Notes: generated from the letters alone by a model not told the origin. A DNA stretch of 64,000 bases from Terriglobales bacterium (GCA_025980765.1 JAICXB010000016.1:1-64000); one strand, 5' to 3'. Counted from the first letter of the stretch, positions 42,180-51,066 are shown. A program made the numbers and translations.

Positions 42180-43247
42180 TTATCCGATGACCGCCACTTG
42201 AGTGAGCTTGCCTGCGTCTTGCCGGGCGCGGTGAACGTCCTTGCTGTCTCCGAGCACGATTACCACAAGCCCAGAGTGAACCGAGATATTCTCCGGCGGA
42301 TTCACCCAGAAGCCGTGTTGCTGACCGTCATGGAAGGCGTCCTTCAGCGCCAGGGGCAGAAGATTATAAGTGCCGCGGAAATTGACTTCGCTCAGCCGCT
42401 TGCCGAGCCAGGCCGAACTCTCCGGTACTTCGATTTCTTCAATGCGCAAAGTGCGGTGTTTGTCCTTGAGCATGAGGTCGAGAAAGCTGACCACATGCGG
42501 CCGCAGCACTTCGCTGGCGATACGCATTCCGCCGATCTGGTTCGGAGACACCGTGGAGTCGGCGCCGGCTTTCATCAGACGCTCAGAAAATTTCAAATCG
42601 ATGCAGCGGGCCACAATGCGGATATTGGGGTTTTTCTGCCGCGCGAGCACGGTGATGATGAGATTTTCTTTGTCGCTGGCAAGAGTGGTAATCAGTCCCT
42701 TGGCGCGGTCGATGCCGAGCTGGTCGAGCAGATCAGCGTCAGTCGCGTCTCCGACCATGTACAGCATCTCGCGATACTGACCATCGGCACTGTTGACCAT
42801 GCGCTTGATGTGCTCTTCGTTGTTGTCGACCACCACGTACGGACTATGGGTCCTAGTCAGTTCGCCAATGGCGTGAAGACCGGTGTCACCCACGCCGCAG
42901 ACAATGTAGTGGTTTTTCAGCTCGCTGATTCGCTTGAGCATCTTGCGTCTCCAGAAAATATTGGTGATCTCACCCTCGACCAGGAAAGCAGTCACCGACG
43001 AGAAGGCGTACACCGTGAACATCACCCCGAAGATGACCACAAACATATTGAAGATTCGCAGCGCAGGATTGCCGGCGGTGTTAACGAATTCGCCGTAGCC
43101 CACTCCAGCCAGGGTGATGATGGCCATGTATAGAGCATCGAGGAGGTGGACCGAAGGGCCGCCGAGCAGACGATATCCCACCACCGTGACGACGAGAACA
43201 ATCAGAAGGGTGAGGAGGGCAAACTGCAGCTTGCGACGTAGTTCCAT
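42180..43247 (-). CDS. Two-transmembrane K+ channel with TrkA/RCK domains
   Basis: A 355-residue protein. Two membrane helices (residues ~8-28 and ~66-90) flank a pore loop whose filter reads TLAGVGYGE (the usual form is TVGYG). An RCK/TrkA_N Rossmann domain follows (HYIVCGVGDTGLHAIGEL, VVVDNNEEHIKRM, VGDATDADLL) and then a TrkA_C domain (EVPESSAWLGKRLSEVNFRG). This is the MthK/Kch class of ligand-gated K+ channel. It lies 64 bases upstream of the reverse transcriptase on the same strand and may share its transcript. Confidence 0.9.
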   Translation of the reverse strand: MELRRKLQFALLTLLIVLVVTVVGYRLLGGPSVHLLDALYMAIITLAGVGYGEFVNTAGNPALRIFNMFVVIFGVMFTVYAFSSVTAFLVEGEITNIFWRRKMLKRISELKNHYIVCGVGDTGLHAIGELTRTHSPYVVVDNNEEHIKRMVNSADGQYREMLYMVGDATDADLLDQLGIDRAKGLITTLASDKENLIITVLARQKNPNIRIVARCIDLKFSERLMKAGADSTVSPNQIGGMRIASEVLRPHVVSFLDLMLKDKHRTLRIEEIEVPESSAWLGKRLSEVNFRGTYNLLPLALKDAFHDGQQHGFWVNPPENISVHSGLVVIVLGDSKDVHRARQDAGKLTQVAVIG

Positions 43248-43339
43248 GGAGGCCCAATGAGGAGGGAAGTAGCTGATTTTACCACGAAAACCGGCATTTT
43301 TCTGGCGCCTCAGCTATAAAGAAGTGCTGGTGACGAGGA

Positions 43340-43942
43340 ATGATGCCAAAGGAATTCATCAGCGGATTCGTTCTGGCCGGCGGCCGCAGCCGCCGTATGG
43401 GTCTCGACAAAACGCAGATTCCCTGGCGAGAAGGCACCTTGCTGAGCCATGCGGTCGAGGTGATGCGTGAGGCAGCCGGCACAGTTTTCATCGTCAGTTC
43501 TCGAGAAATTCAGGCCCCACTGGCCCCAGTGCTCGCCGACAAGGTGGAAGACCGAGGACCGCTCGCCGGGATTCACACCGCGCTGAGCGCGACCGCTACG
43601 GATTGGAACGTGATGCTTGCAGTTGATTTGCCGCTGGTCTCGGCATCGCTGCTGAGGTTTATTGCCGATGCATGCAGCGGCGCAGCAGAGCAGGTTGTAA
43701 TTCCGCGCATTCAGGGCAAGCTGCAGACGCTTTGCGCTGCATATCATCGCCGGGTGCTCGCCGAATGCGACGCTGCTTTGCGCAATGGCGAATCCTCAAT
43801 CGTGCGGTTCTTGACGAGAATTCCAATGCGCACTCTGGTGGAAGCCGAGCTTTCAGATCAGGGCTTCCCGGCAGAGATGTTTCTCAACGTGAACACTCCG
43901 GATGACATAATCCGGGCGCAGGGAGCTGCGGAATCGCGCTAG
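43340..43942 (+). CDS. mobA: Molybdenum cofactor guanylyltransferase MobA
   Basis: A 200-residue nucleotidyltransferase that attaches GMP to molybdopterin. Motifs are GFVLAGGRSRRMGLDKTQIP at the N-terminus, DRGPLAGIHTAL, VMLAVDLPLVSA and LNVNTPDD. GAGG stands just before two adjacent ATGs (43340 and 43343). It is a single gene divergent from the K+ channel; no other Mo-cofactor gene is in the window. Confidence 0.93.
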   Translation: MMPKEFISGFVLAGGRSRRMGLDKTQIPWREGTLLSHAVEVMREAAGTVFIVSSREIQAPLAPVLADKVEDRGPLAGIHTALSATATDWNVMLAVDLPLVSASLLRFIADACSGAAEQVVIPRIQGKLQTLCAAYHRRVLAECDAALRNGESSIVRFLTRIPMRTLVEAELSDQGFPAEMFLNVNTPDDIIRAQGAAESR

Positions 43943-43960
43943 ACTGAAGCGGAAAAGCGT

Positions 43961-44104
43961 TTTCACCACGGAGACACGGAGAACACGGAGGAAATCTGGA
44001 TTAATTTTGAGTTTTAAATGCCGATTGGAACTGCAATCGCTCAGGTAACTTTCACAACTTAAATTTCAGATTCAAAGTTCGTTTCTCCGTGTCTTCGTGG
44101 TGAG
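43961..44104. repeat. CACGGAG-type inverted repeat
   Basis: tttcaccacggagacacgga at the left and tctccgtgtcttcgtggtga at the right are reverse complements over almost 20 bases, with ~100 bases of unrelated DNA between them. The right arm ends just ahead of the MlaF-type gene and may influence its transcription. Confidence 0.75.
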
Positions 44105-44122
44105 CAGGTTTTTAACCAACCA

Positions 44123-44923
44123 ATGTCGAGCAACGGAAATCCTGTACACCCCAACGGCGCCCCCCCGGCCAGCCACGAGCCCTACATCCAGTTTAAGGAT
44201 GTCTGCAAAGCATTTGGCAGCCAGGTGGTGCTCGAGCATGTGAGCTTCGACGTGCTGCCGGGCGAGACTATGTGCATTCTCGGCCGCAGCGGGGTGGGTA
44301 AATCAGTGTCGCTGCAGCTCATCATGGGCTTTCTCAAAGCCGATGCCGGCGAGGTCATCGTTGCCGGAGAAGAAATCACCCATCTGCCGGAACGCGATTT
44401 GGAACGCATCCGCAAGAAAGTCACCATGGTCTTCCAGAATGGCGCGCTGTTCGACTCGCTCAGCGTGGGCGAAAATGTGGCCTTCCCATTACGGGAACAG
44501 CGCGAGCTCACCGAAGATCAAATCTATCAGGTGGTGGATGGGCTGCTGGACATGGTTGGAGTGAAGGCGATGCGCGACTTGTTGCCCAGCGATTTGTCGA
44601 CTGGAATGAAGCGCTCCGTTGCGATTGCCCGCGCACTTTCAGCGCAGCCGCAAGCGATTTTGTACGACGAGCCCACAACCATGGTGGATCCGCTGATGGC
44701 GCAGTTGCTGGGTGATCTGATCAAAAAGCTGAAATTTCAGCTCAAGCTCACCAGCATCGTGGTGACGCATGACATGCGACTCGCGCACAAACTGGCGGAT
44801 CGCGTGTTGTTCCTGCATGACGGGAAGCCGCGCTACTTCGGCCCTATGAAGGGAATCGATGAATGCGAAGACCCAGTTCTCCGGCAATTCCTGGATCTGG
44901 ATCAACTGATATTGCCGGAATGA
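44123..44923 (+). CDS. mlaF: MlaF-type ABC transporter ATPase
   Basis: A 266-residue ATP-binding protein. Walker A is LGRSGVGKSVSLQ, the Q-loop VFQNGALFDSLSVGEN, the signature LSTGMKRSVAIARAL (most ABC proteins have LSGGM/LSGGQ) and Walker B AILYDEPTTMVDP, followed by VTHDM. The FQNGALFDSLSVGENVAFPL stretch is typical of MlaF, the ATPase for outer-membrane phospholipid trafficking. The MlaE permease and MlaD partner are not adjacent. Its stop overlaps the next gene's start (ATGA). Confidence 0.9.
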   Translation: MSSNGNPVHPNGAPPASHEPYIQFKDVCKAFGSQVVLEHVSFDVLPGETMCILGRSGVGKSVSLQLIMGFLKADAGEVIVAGEEITHLPERDLERIRKKVTMVFQNGALFDSLSVGENVAFPLREQRELTEDQIYQVVDGLLDMVGVKAMRDLLPSDLSTGMKRSVAIARALSAQPQAILYDEPTTMVDPLMAQLLGDLIKKLKFQLKLTSIVVTHDMRLAHKLADRVLFLHDGKPRYFGPMKGIDECEDPVLRQFLDLDQLILPE

Positions 44924-46485
44924 GCCAGGCAGCTCAGTGGATCGCGCCGAAACATTCCGGTGAAGAGAACGCGTGCACTCCAATTCCACGCATTGCGACT
45001 GGCATCGTTGTTGGCCTCGTCGCAGCCAAGCTGCTCTTGCATATCTTCACGAGTGTTCGCCACTACGGATATTTCCGCGACGAACTTTATTACCTGGATC
45101 TCGCCCGGCATTTGGATTGGGGGTATGTCGACTGCGCCCCGCTGATTGCGGTTTATGCGAAGCTGGCGCTGGCCATGGGAGGCTCACTGGCGGCGTTGCG
45201 CATCATTCCGGCGATCGCGGGCGCGGGGCTCGTCGTAATTACGATCCTGCTTGCGCGCGAGCTCGGCGGTGACCGCTACGCGCAATTGTTGGCCGGACTT
45301 TGCATTCTCCTGGCTCCTGCTTTTCTCGTGATGGACAGCCTGCTGACGATGAATGCCTTCGAGCCGCTCTTCTGGATGAGTTGTCTGCTGGTGGTGGCGC
45401 GCATCCTGCGCACCGGCGATTCGCGGCTCTGGCTGTGGTTTGGAGTACTGGCCGGATTCGGCCTCGAAAATAAGCATTCCACGCTGTTCTTCGGGTTTTC
45501 TGTTCTTGTCGCACTACTCTTAACTAAGCATCGCCGCGAATTTTCCAAGCCCTGGATCTGGATTGCGGCGGCGATCACCCTGGCGATTTTCCTTCCGAAC
45601 CTGATCTGGGATATTCGGCGGCATTTCCCAACCCTTGAAGACCTCGAGAACGTGAGACGTGAAGGAAAGAACGTTGTGCTTGGTCCGTTGGCGTTCGCTA
45701 AGGAACAGCTCATCGATATGCATCCCGCGTTGATACTGGTATGGCTGCCGGGACTGGTATGGTTTCTTGGCAGTCGTATGTGGCGGGTGCTCGGACTTAC
45801 ATTCGTGGTTTTCTTCGCGGTGATGGAGCTCTCGCACGGGAAGAACTACTACGTTTTTCCCATGTATCCCATCCTGTTCGCCGCTGGCGCGGTTTGTATT
45901 GAGCACTGGTTGAGCAAACGCGCTTCGTGGACGCGCATTGCCTACGCCGTGGTGATCGTTCTCGCGACTCTCCCGACCCTTCCGTTATTTACCTGGATGC
46001 TTCCTCCCGAGCGTCTTCTCGCATATCAAAATGCGATCGGATTCAAACCGGCAAAATCCGAAGTCCATCACGAATCGCTGCTGATGCAGCCCATCGCAGA
46101 CCAGTTCGGCTGGCCCGAAATGGTACGCGCTGTGGCTGACATCTATAACTCGCTGCCGCCATCCGAGCGCGAGAACACCGGTATTCTCGCCGGAAATTAC
46201 GGAGAAGCGGGCGCTATCAATGAATTTGGCCCGCAGTACGGGCTGCCGCGCGCGTGGTCGCGCCACCAGAATCATTGGTACTGGGGACCGCCGCCGCATG
46301 CCTATCGTAACTTCATTTTTCTCCAGTTCAGCTTGGCAGATGTACAGGACAACTGCGCTTCGTTCCAGGCTTTTCCGCATTTCAACCGCTTCGGAATGGA
46401 AGAAGAGAATACCCCGATCTATCTATGCCTCGGAGCCAAGTTCGACATTCAGAAGGTGTGGTGGCATTATCACCACTGGAACTAG
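44920..46485 (+). CDS. GT39/ArnT-like membrane glycosyltransferase
   Basis: A 521-residue polytopic protein of the dolichyl-phosphate-mannose mannosyltransferase/ArnT superfamily. After the first helix it has the luminal acidic motif YFRDELYYLDLARHLDWGYV. About ten helices follow, with WMLPPERLLAYQNAIGF and a ~130-residue soluble C-terminal domain (RNFIFLQFSLADVQDNCASF). These enzymes move a sugar from a lipid carrier to a lipid or protein on the periplasmic face. It is translationally coupled to the MlaF-type ATPase; the acceptor is unknown. Confidence 0.85.
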   Translation: MSQAAQWIAPKHSGEENACTPIPRIATGIVVGLVAAKLLLHIFTSVRHYGYFRDELYYLDLARHLDWGYVDCAPLIAVYAKLALAMGGSLAALRIIPAIAGAGLVVITILLARELGGDRYAQLLAGLCILLAPAFLVMDSLLTMNAFEPLFWMSCLLVVARILRTGDSRLWLWFGVLAGFGLENKHSTLFFGFSVLVALLLTKHRREFSKPWIWIAAAITLAIFLPNLIWDIRRHFPTLEDLENVRREGKNVVLGPLAFAKEQLIDMHPALILVWLPGLVWFLGSRMWRVLGLTFVVFFAVMELSHGKNYYVFPMYPILFAAGAVCIEHWLSKRASWTRIAYAVVIVLATLPTLPLFTWMLPPERLLAYQNAIGFKPAKSEVHHESLLMQPIADQFGWPEMVRAVADIYNSLPPSERENTGILAGNYGEAGAINEFGPQYGLPRAWSRHQNHWYWGPPPHAYRNFIFLQFSLADVQDNCASFQAFPHFNRFGMEEENTPIYLCLGAKFDIQKVWWHYHHWN

Positions 46486-46568
46486 CGACCGCATTCCAGT
46501 AATCTCCTTACCCATGCTGGTTAGGACTGAATCCGTCATTTGTGTGGTCCGCTTCGACAGAGGTCACA

Positions 46569-46931
46569 ATGCCTCCCACCTTGGCTAATGGGAAGATTTG
46601 CTACCTGGAGATTCCGGCAACGGATATCTCTCGTTCGTCTGTTTTTTACGAGAAGTGTTTCGGCTGGCGGTTGCGAGAACGCGGCGACGGCGCAGTTGCC
46701 TTCGACGATGGAGTAAACGAAGTCAGTGGAACGTGGGTGCTGGGGCGACCACCTGCCGCGACGCCCGGTCTACTGCTGTACATCATGGTCGATAACGTTG
46801 CCGCCATCATCGACAAGGTCATTGCCAATGGCGGCGAAATTGTTCAAGCAATCGGCGCCGATGCTCCTGAGATCACCGCTAGATTCCGCGATCCGGCGGG
46901 CAACGTGATTGGCATCTTCCAGCAAAGATGA
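46569..46931 (+). CDS. VOC/glyoxalase-fold protein
   Basis: A 120-residue protein of the vicinal-oxygen-chelate superfamily: CYLEIPATDISRSSVFYEKC at the N-terminus, LYIMVDNVAAIIDKVIANGG, and RFRDPAGNVIGIFQ at the C-terminus. Small single-domain members include dioxygenase- and bleomycin-resistance-like proteins; the substrate is unknown. ATG 46569 is preceded by AGAGG. Confidence 0.85.
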   Translation: MPPTLANGKICYLEIPATDISRSSVFYEKCFGWRLRERGDGAVAFDDGVNEVSGTWVLGRPPAATPGLLLYIMVDNVAAIIDKVIANGGEIVQAIGADAPEITARFRDPAGNVIGIFQQR

Positions 46932-46952
46932 GCGGAGCGACGGCGATCACTC

Positions 46953-47927
46953 CTAGTCCACCCGAATTGATCCCGAACCGGTGCTGACGTCGAGCATGGT
47001 GCCCCCGCCATTTACTGTGCCCTCGATGTGGTTCCGCTTCAGGCTGCCCTGCATGGTTACAGGATGATGCACTTCCACCTCGCCGGAACTGCTGCGCGCA
47101 TTCACGTTGAACTTCGCATTCCATGGCAGTTTCACTTCCACTTCACCGGAGCCGGTGTGGATGCGCCAGTCGCCGGCCATCATGCCCTGCACATCAACGT
47201 CGCCGCTGCCCGCTCCTGCTTCGAGGCTGCCGGCAACATTGCGCAGATGAATCGTTCCCGATCCGGTCTGCACCCGCACTGAGCCTGCCGCCGTCTGCTC
47301 GAAGGTGATGTCGCCGGAGCCGGCGCGAGCTTCGAAGCCGCCGCCAATGCCGGTGGCGCGGATGTTGCCGCTGCCGGTTTCGGTGTAGGTGCGTCCTTTC
47401 ACGTTTTCGATTTCGAGATCGCCCGAGCCGGCGTTGGCGCGCACCTCAGAATCGATGCTGCGAATGGTGAGATTGCCGGAGCCGGAGCTGGCGCGAACTG
47501 GTCCAGCAACATCGCTGATGCGCTGGTCGCCGGATCCGGTGCTGGAATGCACGCTGGTCTGCTTCGGCGCGGTGATGTCATAAGTGATAGAGACATTGCT
47601 GCGTAGCGCTTCGTCGGTGATGTGGCCGATGCGAATGCTGTTGCCGTTTTGCTCGATGGGAGGGTTCTGCTCGATGCGCTTCACCTTCTCGTCGGCCGAG
47701 AGGCTGCTCATGTTGAACCATGATTCTCCGACCTTGATGCGGCCCTTCACAATCACCGCATTCGAGTCGCCGGGATGCACAGTGATGTCGCCAGAGCCGC
47801 TCTGGATATCGAGATCCACCTGTCCGTTCACTTTAAGCGTGCGCTCGAATGAACCCTGCGCCGCCGCAAATGCCGCGGAGGCAGACAAGAGCACCAATGC
47901 GATTGTGGAGATTCGGAGTTTTCTCAT
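46953..47927 (-). CDS. Exported DUF4097 beta-solenoid-like protein
   Basis: A 324-residue secreted protein. The signal peptide (1-24) ends AAA/QG. The mature part repeats [S/T]GSGD or TGSGxI units about every 20 residues (DIQSGSGDITV, SSGSGNLTI, NAGSGDLEIENV, ETGSGNIRATG, TGSGSIRV), the pattern of the DUF4097 right-handed solenoid. The role is unknown; such proteins are widespread in Acidobacteriota. GAGAGGAA precedes the ATG. It is convergent with the VOC gene. Confidence 0.85.
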   Translation of the reverse strand: MRKLRISTIALVLLSASAAFAAAQGSFERTLKVNGQVDLDIQSGSGDITVHPGDSNAVIVKGRIKVGESWFNMSSLSADEKVKRIEQNPPIEQNGNSIRIGHITDEALRSNVSITYDITAPKQTSVHSSTGSGDQRISDVAGPVRASSGSGNLTIRSIDSEVRANAGSGDLEIENVKGRTYTETGSGNIRATGIGGGFEARAGSGDITFEQTAAGSVRVQTGSGTIHLRNVAGSLEAGAGSGDVDVQGMMAGDWRIHTGSGEVEVKLPWNAKFNVNARSSSGEVEVHHPVTMQGSLKRNHIEGTVNGGGTMLDVSTGSGSIRVD

Positions 47928-47952
47928 GATGGTTCCTCTCTAGGCAATCCAA

Positions 47953-48043
47953 GGTGGACTCTGTGGACTTTATGGACTTAGTGGACAAAAGCTGTCAGGT
48001 CCAATGAGTCCCACCAGGTCCACCGTCTCCATTACGTCCATTG
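47953..48043. repeat. Word-built inverted repeat (ggtggact / agtccacc)
   Basis: The left arm is a series of gtggactctgtggactttatg words. The right arm carries the complementary ccaatgagtcccaccaggtc and further gtcca words. It lies between the HlyD-type gene and the DUF4097 gene, both minus strand. Confidence 0.6.
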
Positions 48044-48049
48044 AGTGAT

Positions 48050-49261
48050 CTATTGCAATATCACCTTGTCATCTTTCTTCAATCCGCTGAGCAGCTCGGT
48101 CTTCGAGCCGTTTGAGATTCCCACCGTGACTGCTACTTTGCGTTTGCCGTCTTTGGCTTTGGGATCGGGAACCTCCACCGCAGCTTTCTTATCTTTGTCA
48201 TAGATCAGAGAATTTTCGGGAATGATCAGCACATTGTGGTGCTCGTCAAGGATCACCTCGGCGTTGGCGGTCATCAGCGCTTTGAGTTGCCCGCTGGAGT
48301 TGTCGATTGAGACCCGCACCTGGAATGTGGTGACGTTGTCTTTCTCTACGCCCATGGGCGCAATCTTCGTCACCTTGCCGGTGAAGCTCTTGTCTTTGAA
48401 CGATTCCACTTTGATGCGGGCGGGCTGCCCGAGATAGACCTTGCCGATATCGCTTTCATCGACTTTGCCGTCGACGTACACCTGTTTCATATCGCCCAAG
48501 GTCATCACCAGCGTGGCGGAAGAGCCCAGCACCAGAATCGAACTCACGGCATCGCCCACTTCCACGTCTCGCGACAGCACTTCGCCGTCGATCGGGGAAA
48601 CGATAGTTGCGTAGTTCAACTGTTCTTCAGAACGCGACAGAGCGGCCTTATATTGCGTGACCTGCGCCTGGGCCTGCTTCACCTTCGCCTGGTTTACGGT
48701 GAGCTGGGCCCGCGCGACGTCGCGCTTGTTCACTGCCATTTCGTAGTTGCGCTGGGCATCGTCGAGCGCCGATGCGGAGACTACGCCATCTTTGGCCATG
48801 GTCTTGGCGCGCTCGTAGGCACGCTGGAGTGTGGGCACATCGACGCCTTCGGCATCCACCTTGGATCGTTCCACGTCAGCTTCGGCTGCGCGCAAATTAG
48901 CTTCGGCGGCGGTGAGCTGTGCCTGGTCTCCTCGTACTTGGGCCTGGAGTTCTTCCTTATCGAGCTCGGCGAGCACCTGGCCGGTCTTTACGTGGTCACC
49001 AGCATCCACCAGCAGCTTTTTCACGATGCCGCTGGCCTTCGACTTCACCTCCACCTTAGTAATAGGCTCGATTTTTCCAGTTGCGACTACGCTCTTGGCC
49101 AGGTCGCCTTGTTCAACTGAGGCGATCTTGGCGGGATCGATTTTGGTGCTGCTGCTGGTCGCTTTGGTAACTACTGCACCTACGATGATGAGCACGACTA
49201 ATGTGCTCCCGCCCCAAATGAAGCGTCGCCGGGTCTTCTTCTTATGATTGCCGTTTGCCAC
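48050..49261 (-). CDS. HlyD/MacA-type periplasmic adaptor (membrane fusion protein)
   Basis: A 403-residue efflux adaptor. One N-terminal membrane helix (~14-33) is followed by a lipoyl-like part (VKSKASGIVKKLLVDAGDHV), a long helical hairpin (QAQLTAAEANLRAAEADVER ... QAQVTQYKAALSRSEEQLNY) and a barrel (IVSPIDGEVLSRDVEVGDAV). It should join an inner-membrane transporter to an outer-membrane channel. The MacB-type permease expected next to it is absent; downstream lies only the DUF4097 gene. A GTG start at 49261 is backed by GGAGGA six bases before. Confidence 0.9.
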   Translation of the reverse strand: MANGNHKKKTRRRFIWGGSTLVVLIIVGAVVTKATSSSTKIDPAKIASVEQGDLAKSVVATGKIEPITKVEVKSKASGIVKKLLVDAGDHVKTGQVLAELDKEELQAQVRGDQAQLTAAEANLRAAEADVERSKVDAEGVDVPTLQRAYERAKTMAKDGVVSASALDDAQRNYEMAVNKRDVARAQLTVNQAKVKQAQAQVTQYKAALSRSEEQLNYATIVSPIDGEVLSRDVEVGDAVSSILVLGSSATLVMTLGDMKQVYVDGKVDESDIGKVYLGQPARIKVESFKDKSFTGKVTKIAPMGVEKDNVTTFQVRVSIDNSSGQLKALMTANAEVILDEHHNVLIIPENSLIYDKDKKAAVEVPDPKAKDGKRKVAVTVGISNGSKTELLSGLKKDDKVILQ

Positions 49262-49285
49262 TCAATGTCCTCCAGCTGCTACTTG

Positions 49286-49414
49286 CTATGGCTTTGTACG
49301 CCGGTACATCGCCCCAGGTTCCCACTTTTCCATTCGGGCTGTGATTCGCCCTTTGCGTCCGAGAAGAACGCGATGCACCTTAGACCTGAAATTCAGTCGA
49401 AAGTAAGCACTCAT
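49286..49414 (-). CDS. Possible 42-residue basic protein ahead of the HlyD gene
   Basis: A minus-strand frame from ATG 49414 to TAG, strongly basic (RLNFRSKVHRVLLGRKGR in its first half) and ending 24 bases before the adaptor's start. There is no clear ribosome-binding site and no known domain. The composition and tight spacing make it worth noting. Confidence 0.3.
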   Translation of the reverse strand: MSAYFRLNFRSKVHRVLLGRKGRITARMEKWEPGAMYRRTKP

Positions 49415-49445
49415 TCGAGAATATCGCCTTTCCAATACGGCTCGG

Positions 49446-49602
49446 AAAAGCTTGAACACGGAGGCCACGGAGGTCACAGAGGAAAATGCCAGAGATACAG
49501 AGGGAAATGCCAGAGATCTAGAATCCAAAAGACAAAACTGTATGAAGCCAACTATCTGTTTTCCCTCTGTGCCCTCCGTGTCCTCCGTGTTCAAATGCTT
49601 TT
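49446..49602. repeat. CACGGAGG-type inverted repeat (long arms)
   Basis: aaaagcttgaacacggaggc runs on to a second CACGGAGG and cacagagg. The right arm is the near-perfect reverse complement (cctctgtgccctccgtgtcc, then cgtgttcaaatgctttt). The arms are ~45 bases, the spacer ~70. It lies in the ~400-base gap between divergent HlyD and CNNM genes; a minus-strand open frame here reads NTEDTEGTEG and is just the repeat translated. Confidence 0.8.
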
Positions 49603-49663
49603 CGTCTTAGGGGCGACAAAAAATAACGGGGAAATTCCAACCAGCTAAACTAAAATTCTAACG

Positions 49664-51049
49664 ATGGCGACCCTGGTGCTCCTCCGCATTCTGGTGGTCG
49701 TGATGCTGGTGGCGCTGAATGCCTTTTTTGTGGCCGCCGAATTCGCCATCGTCAGCCTGCGCGACACGCGCATCCAGCAACTGATCGACGCCCGTCGCGC
49801 CGGTGCGCGCACGGTGCAGCGCCTGCAGCAGCGCCTCGACGACTTCCTGCCCGCCGTTCAATTTGGAGTAACGCTCGCCAGCCTGGCGCTGGGCTGGGTA
49901 GGTGAGCCTGCCATTGCTCAGCTGCTGCTGCGTCCAATTGCGGGAATGCCGCACGCGACGGTGTACGCGCACACCGCTGCCGTAGCGATCGCGTTCGTGC
50001 TGATCACGTATTTTCACGTAATCCTGGGCGAACTGGTGCCGAAATCTCTGGCATTGCAGCGGGTGGAGAGGGTGGCGCTCTCGGTGGCGGGGCCGATGGA
50101 CGTCTTCATCACCATCTCGCGCCCTCTGCTGCATCTGATGACGAACTCCGCCAATGCTGTGCTCAAGCTTTTCGGATCGCGCCTCATGCGCGAGGGCGGA
50201 ATGCATTCGCCGGAAGAGTTGAAGCTGATCCTTACGTCCAGCCGCCGCCTGGGCTTGCTGCCGCCCATGCAGGAAGAGATGATGCATCGCGCGCTCGATC
50301 TCGAACACGTCACCGCACGCGAGATCCTGGTTCCGCGGCAGAATATGTTTTCGCTGCCGGCCGACATGTCGCTCGAGGACGCAATGGCGCGAGTCGTGGA
50401 AGAGCAGCATTCCCGGGTGCCGGTATACGATCCCAAACTGGGAAAAGAACATATCGTCGGCGTGCTCTACTCCAAGGACCTGTCGCGCTTTATGCAGTTA
50501 CGGCTCTCCGGCAGGTCGCGAGCCATGCCGGCGGAGATGAGTCTGCGCGTACGCCACATCATGCGCGATGTTCTCGTTGTTCCCGAGACCAAGCCGGTGA
50601 TCGATCTTCTCGAGGAGTTCCGCCAGCGCAAGCGCCATCTCGCCATCGTCGTCGATGAATTCGGCTCGATCGCTGGTTTGGTGACGGTGGAAGATGTGCT
50701 CGAGCAGATCGTCGGTGAGATTGAAGACGAGTTCGACGTCAGCGTACAGCCGCGATTGATGGAAACCGGTGCTTTGATCCTGGACGGCGGCGCGAATATT
50801 CGCGATCTTGAATCTCACTTGCATATTCGCTTGCCGCGCGATGAAGGATTCGAGACGCTGGGTGGATTTGTGATGTGGCGCCTGGGTCGGCTCCCCCACG
50901 CGGGAGACGTGGTGGAGTTCGAAGGGAAGCGATACACGGTGCTGCAGATGCAGGACCGCCGCGTCCTGCAGGTGAAGGTGGAATCGTTGACTGCCGCAGC
51001 GGAACTCGAAGGTGATGAACAGCCATCCCTGTTTCAGAATGAAAAATGA
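49664..51049 (+). CDS. CNNM/CorC (hemolysin-like) transporter with CBS pair
   Basis: A 461-residue protein. The DUF21/CNNM membrane domain (about residues 1-190) has FFVAAEFAIVSLRDTRI and FHVILGELVPKSLALQR. A CBS pair follows (about 205-335, REILVPRQNMFSLPADMS and RHIMRDVLVVPETKPVIDLL, then LAIVVDEFGSIAGLVTVEDV). The C-terminal CorC_HlyC domain begins near LILDGGANIRDLE. The family is linked to Mg2+/Na+ transport. It begins after the inverted repeat and is a lone plus-strand gene. Confidence 0.92.
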   Translation: MATLVLLRILVVVMLVALNAFFVAAEFAIVSLRDTRIQQLIDARRAGARTVQRLQQRLDDFLPAVQFGVTLASLALGWVGEPAIAQLLLRPIAGMPHATVYAHTAAVAIAFVLITYFHVILGELVPKSLALQRVERVALSVAGPMDVFITISRPLLHLMTNSANAVLKLFGSRLMREGGMHSPEELKLILTSSRRLGLLPPMQEEMMHRALDLEHVTAREILVPRQNMFSLPADMSLEDAMARVVEEQHSRVPVYDPKLGKEHIVGVLYSKDLSRFMQLRLSGRSRAMPAEMSLRVRHIMRDVLVVPETKPVIDLLEEFRQRKRHLAIVVDEFGSIAGLVTVEDVLEQIVGEIEDEFDVSVQPRLMETGALILDGGANIRDLESHLHIRLPRDEGFETLGGFVMWRLGRLPHAGDVVEFEGKRYTVLQMQDRRVLQVKVESLTAAAELEGDEQPSLFQNEK

Positions 51050-51066
51050 TGCACCTCCTTCTATCT

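Noticed and set aside
49286-49594. 102-residue minus-strand frame beginning NTEDTEGTEG
   Set aside because: The first two thirds translate the CACGGAGG repeat and its spacer. Only the final 42 codons are kept as a doubtful small gene.
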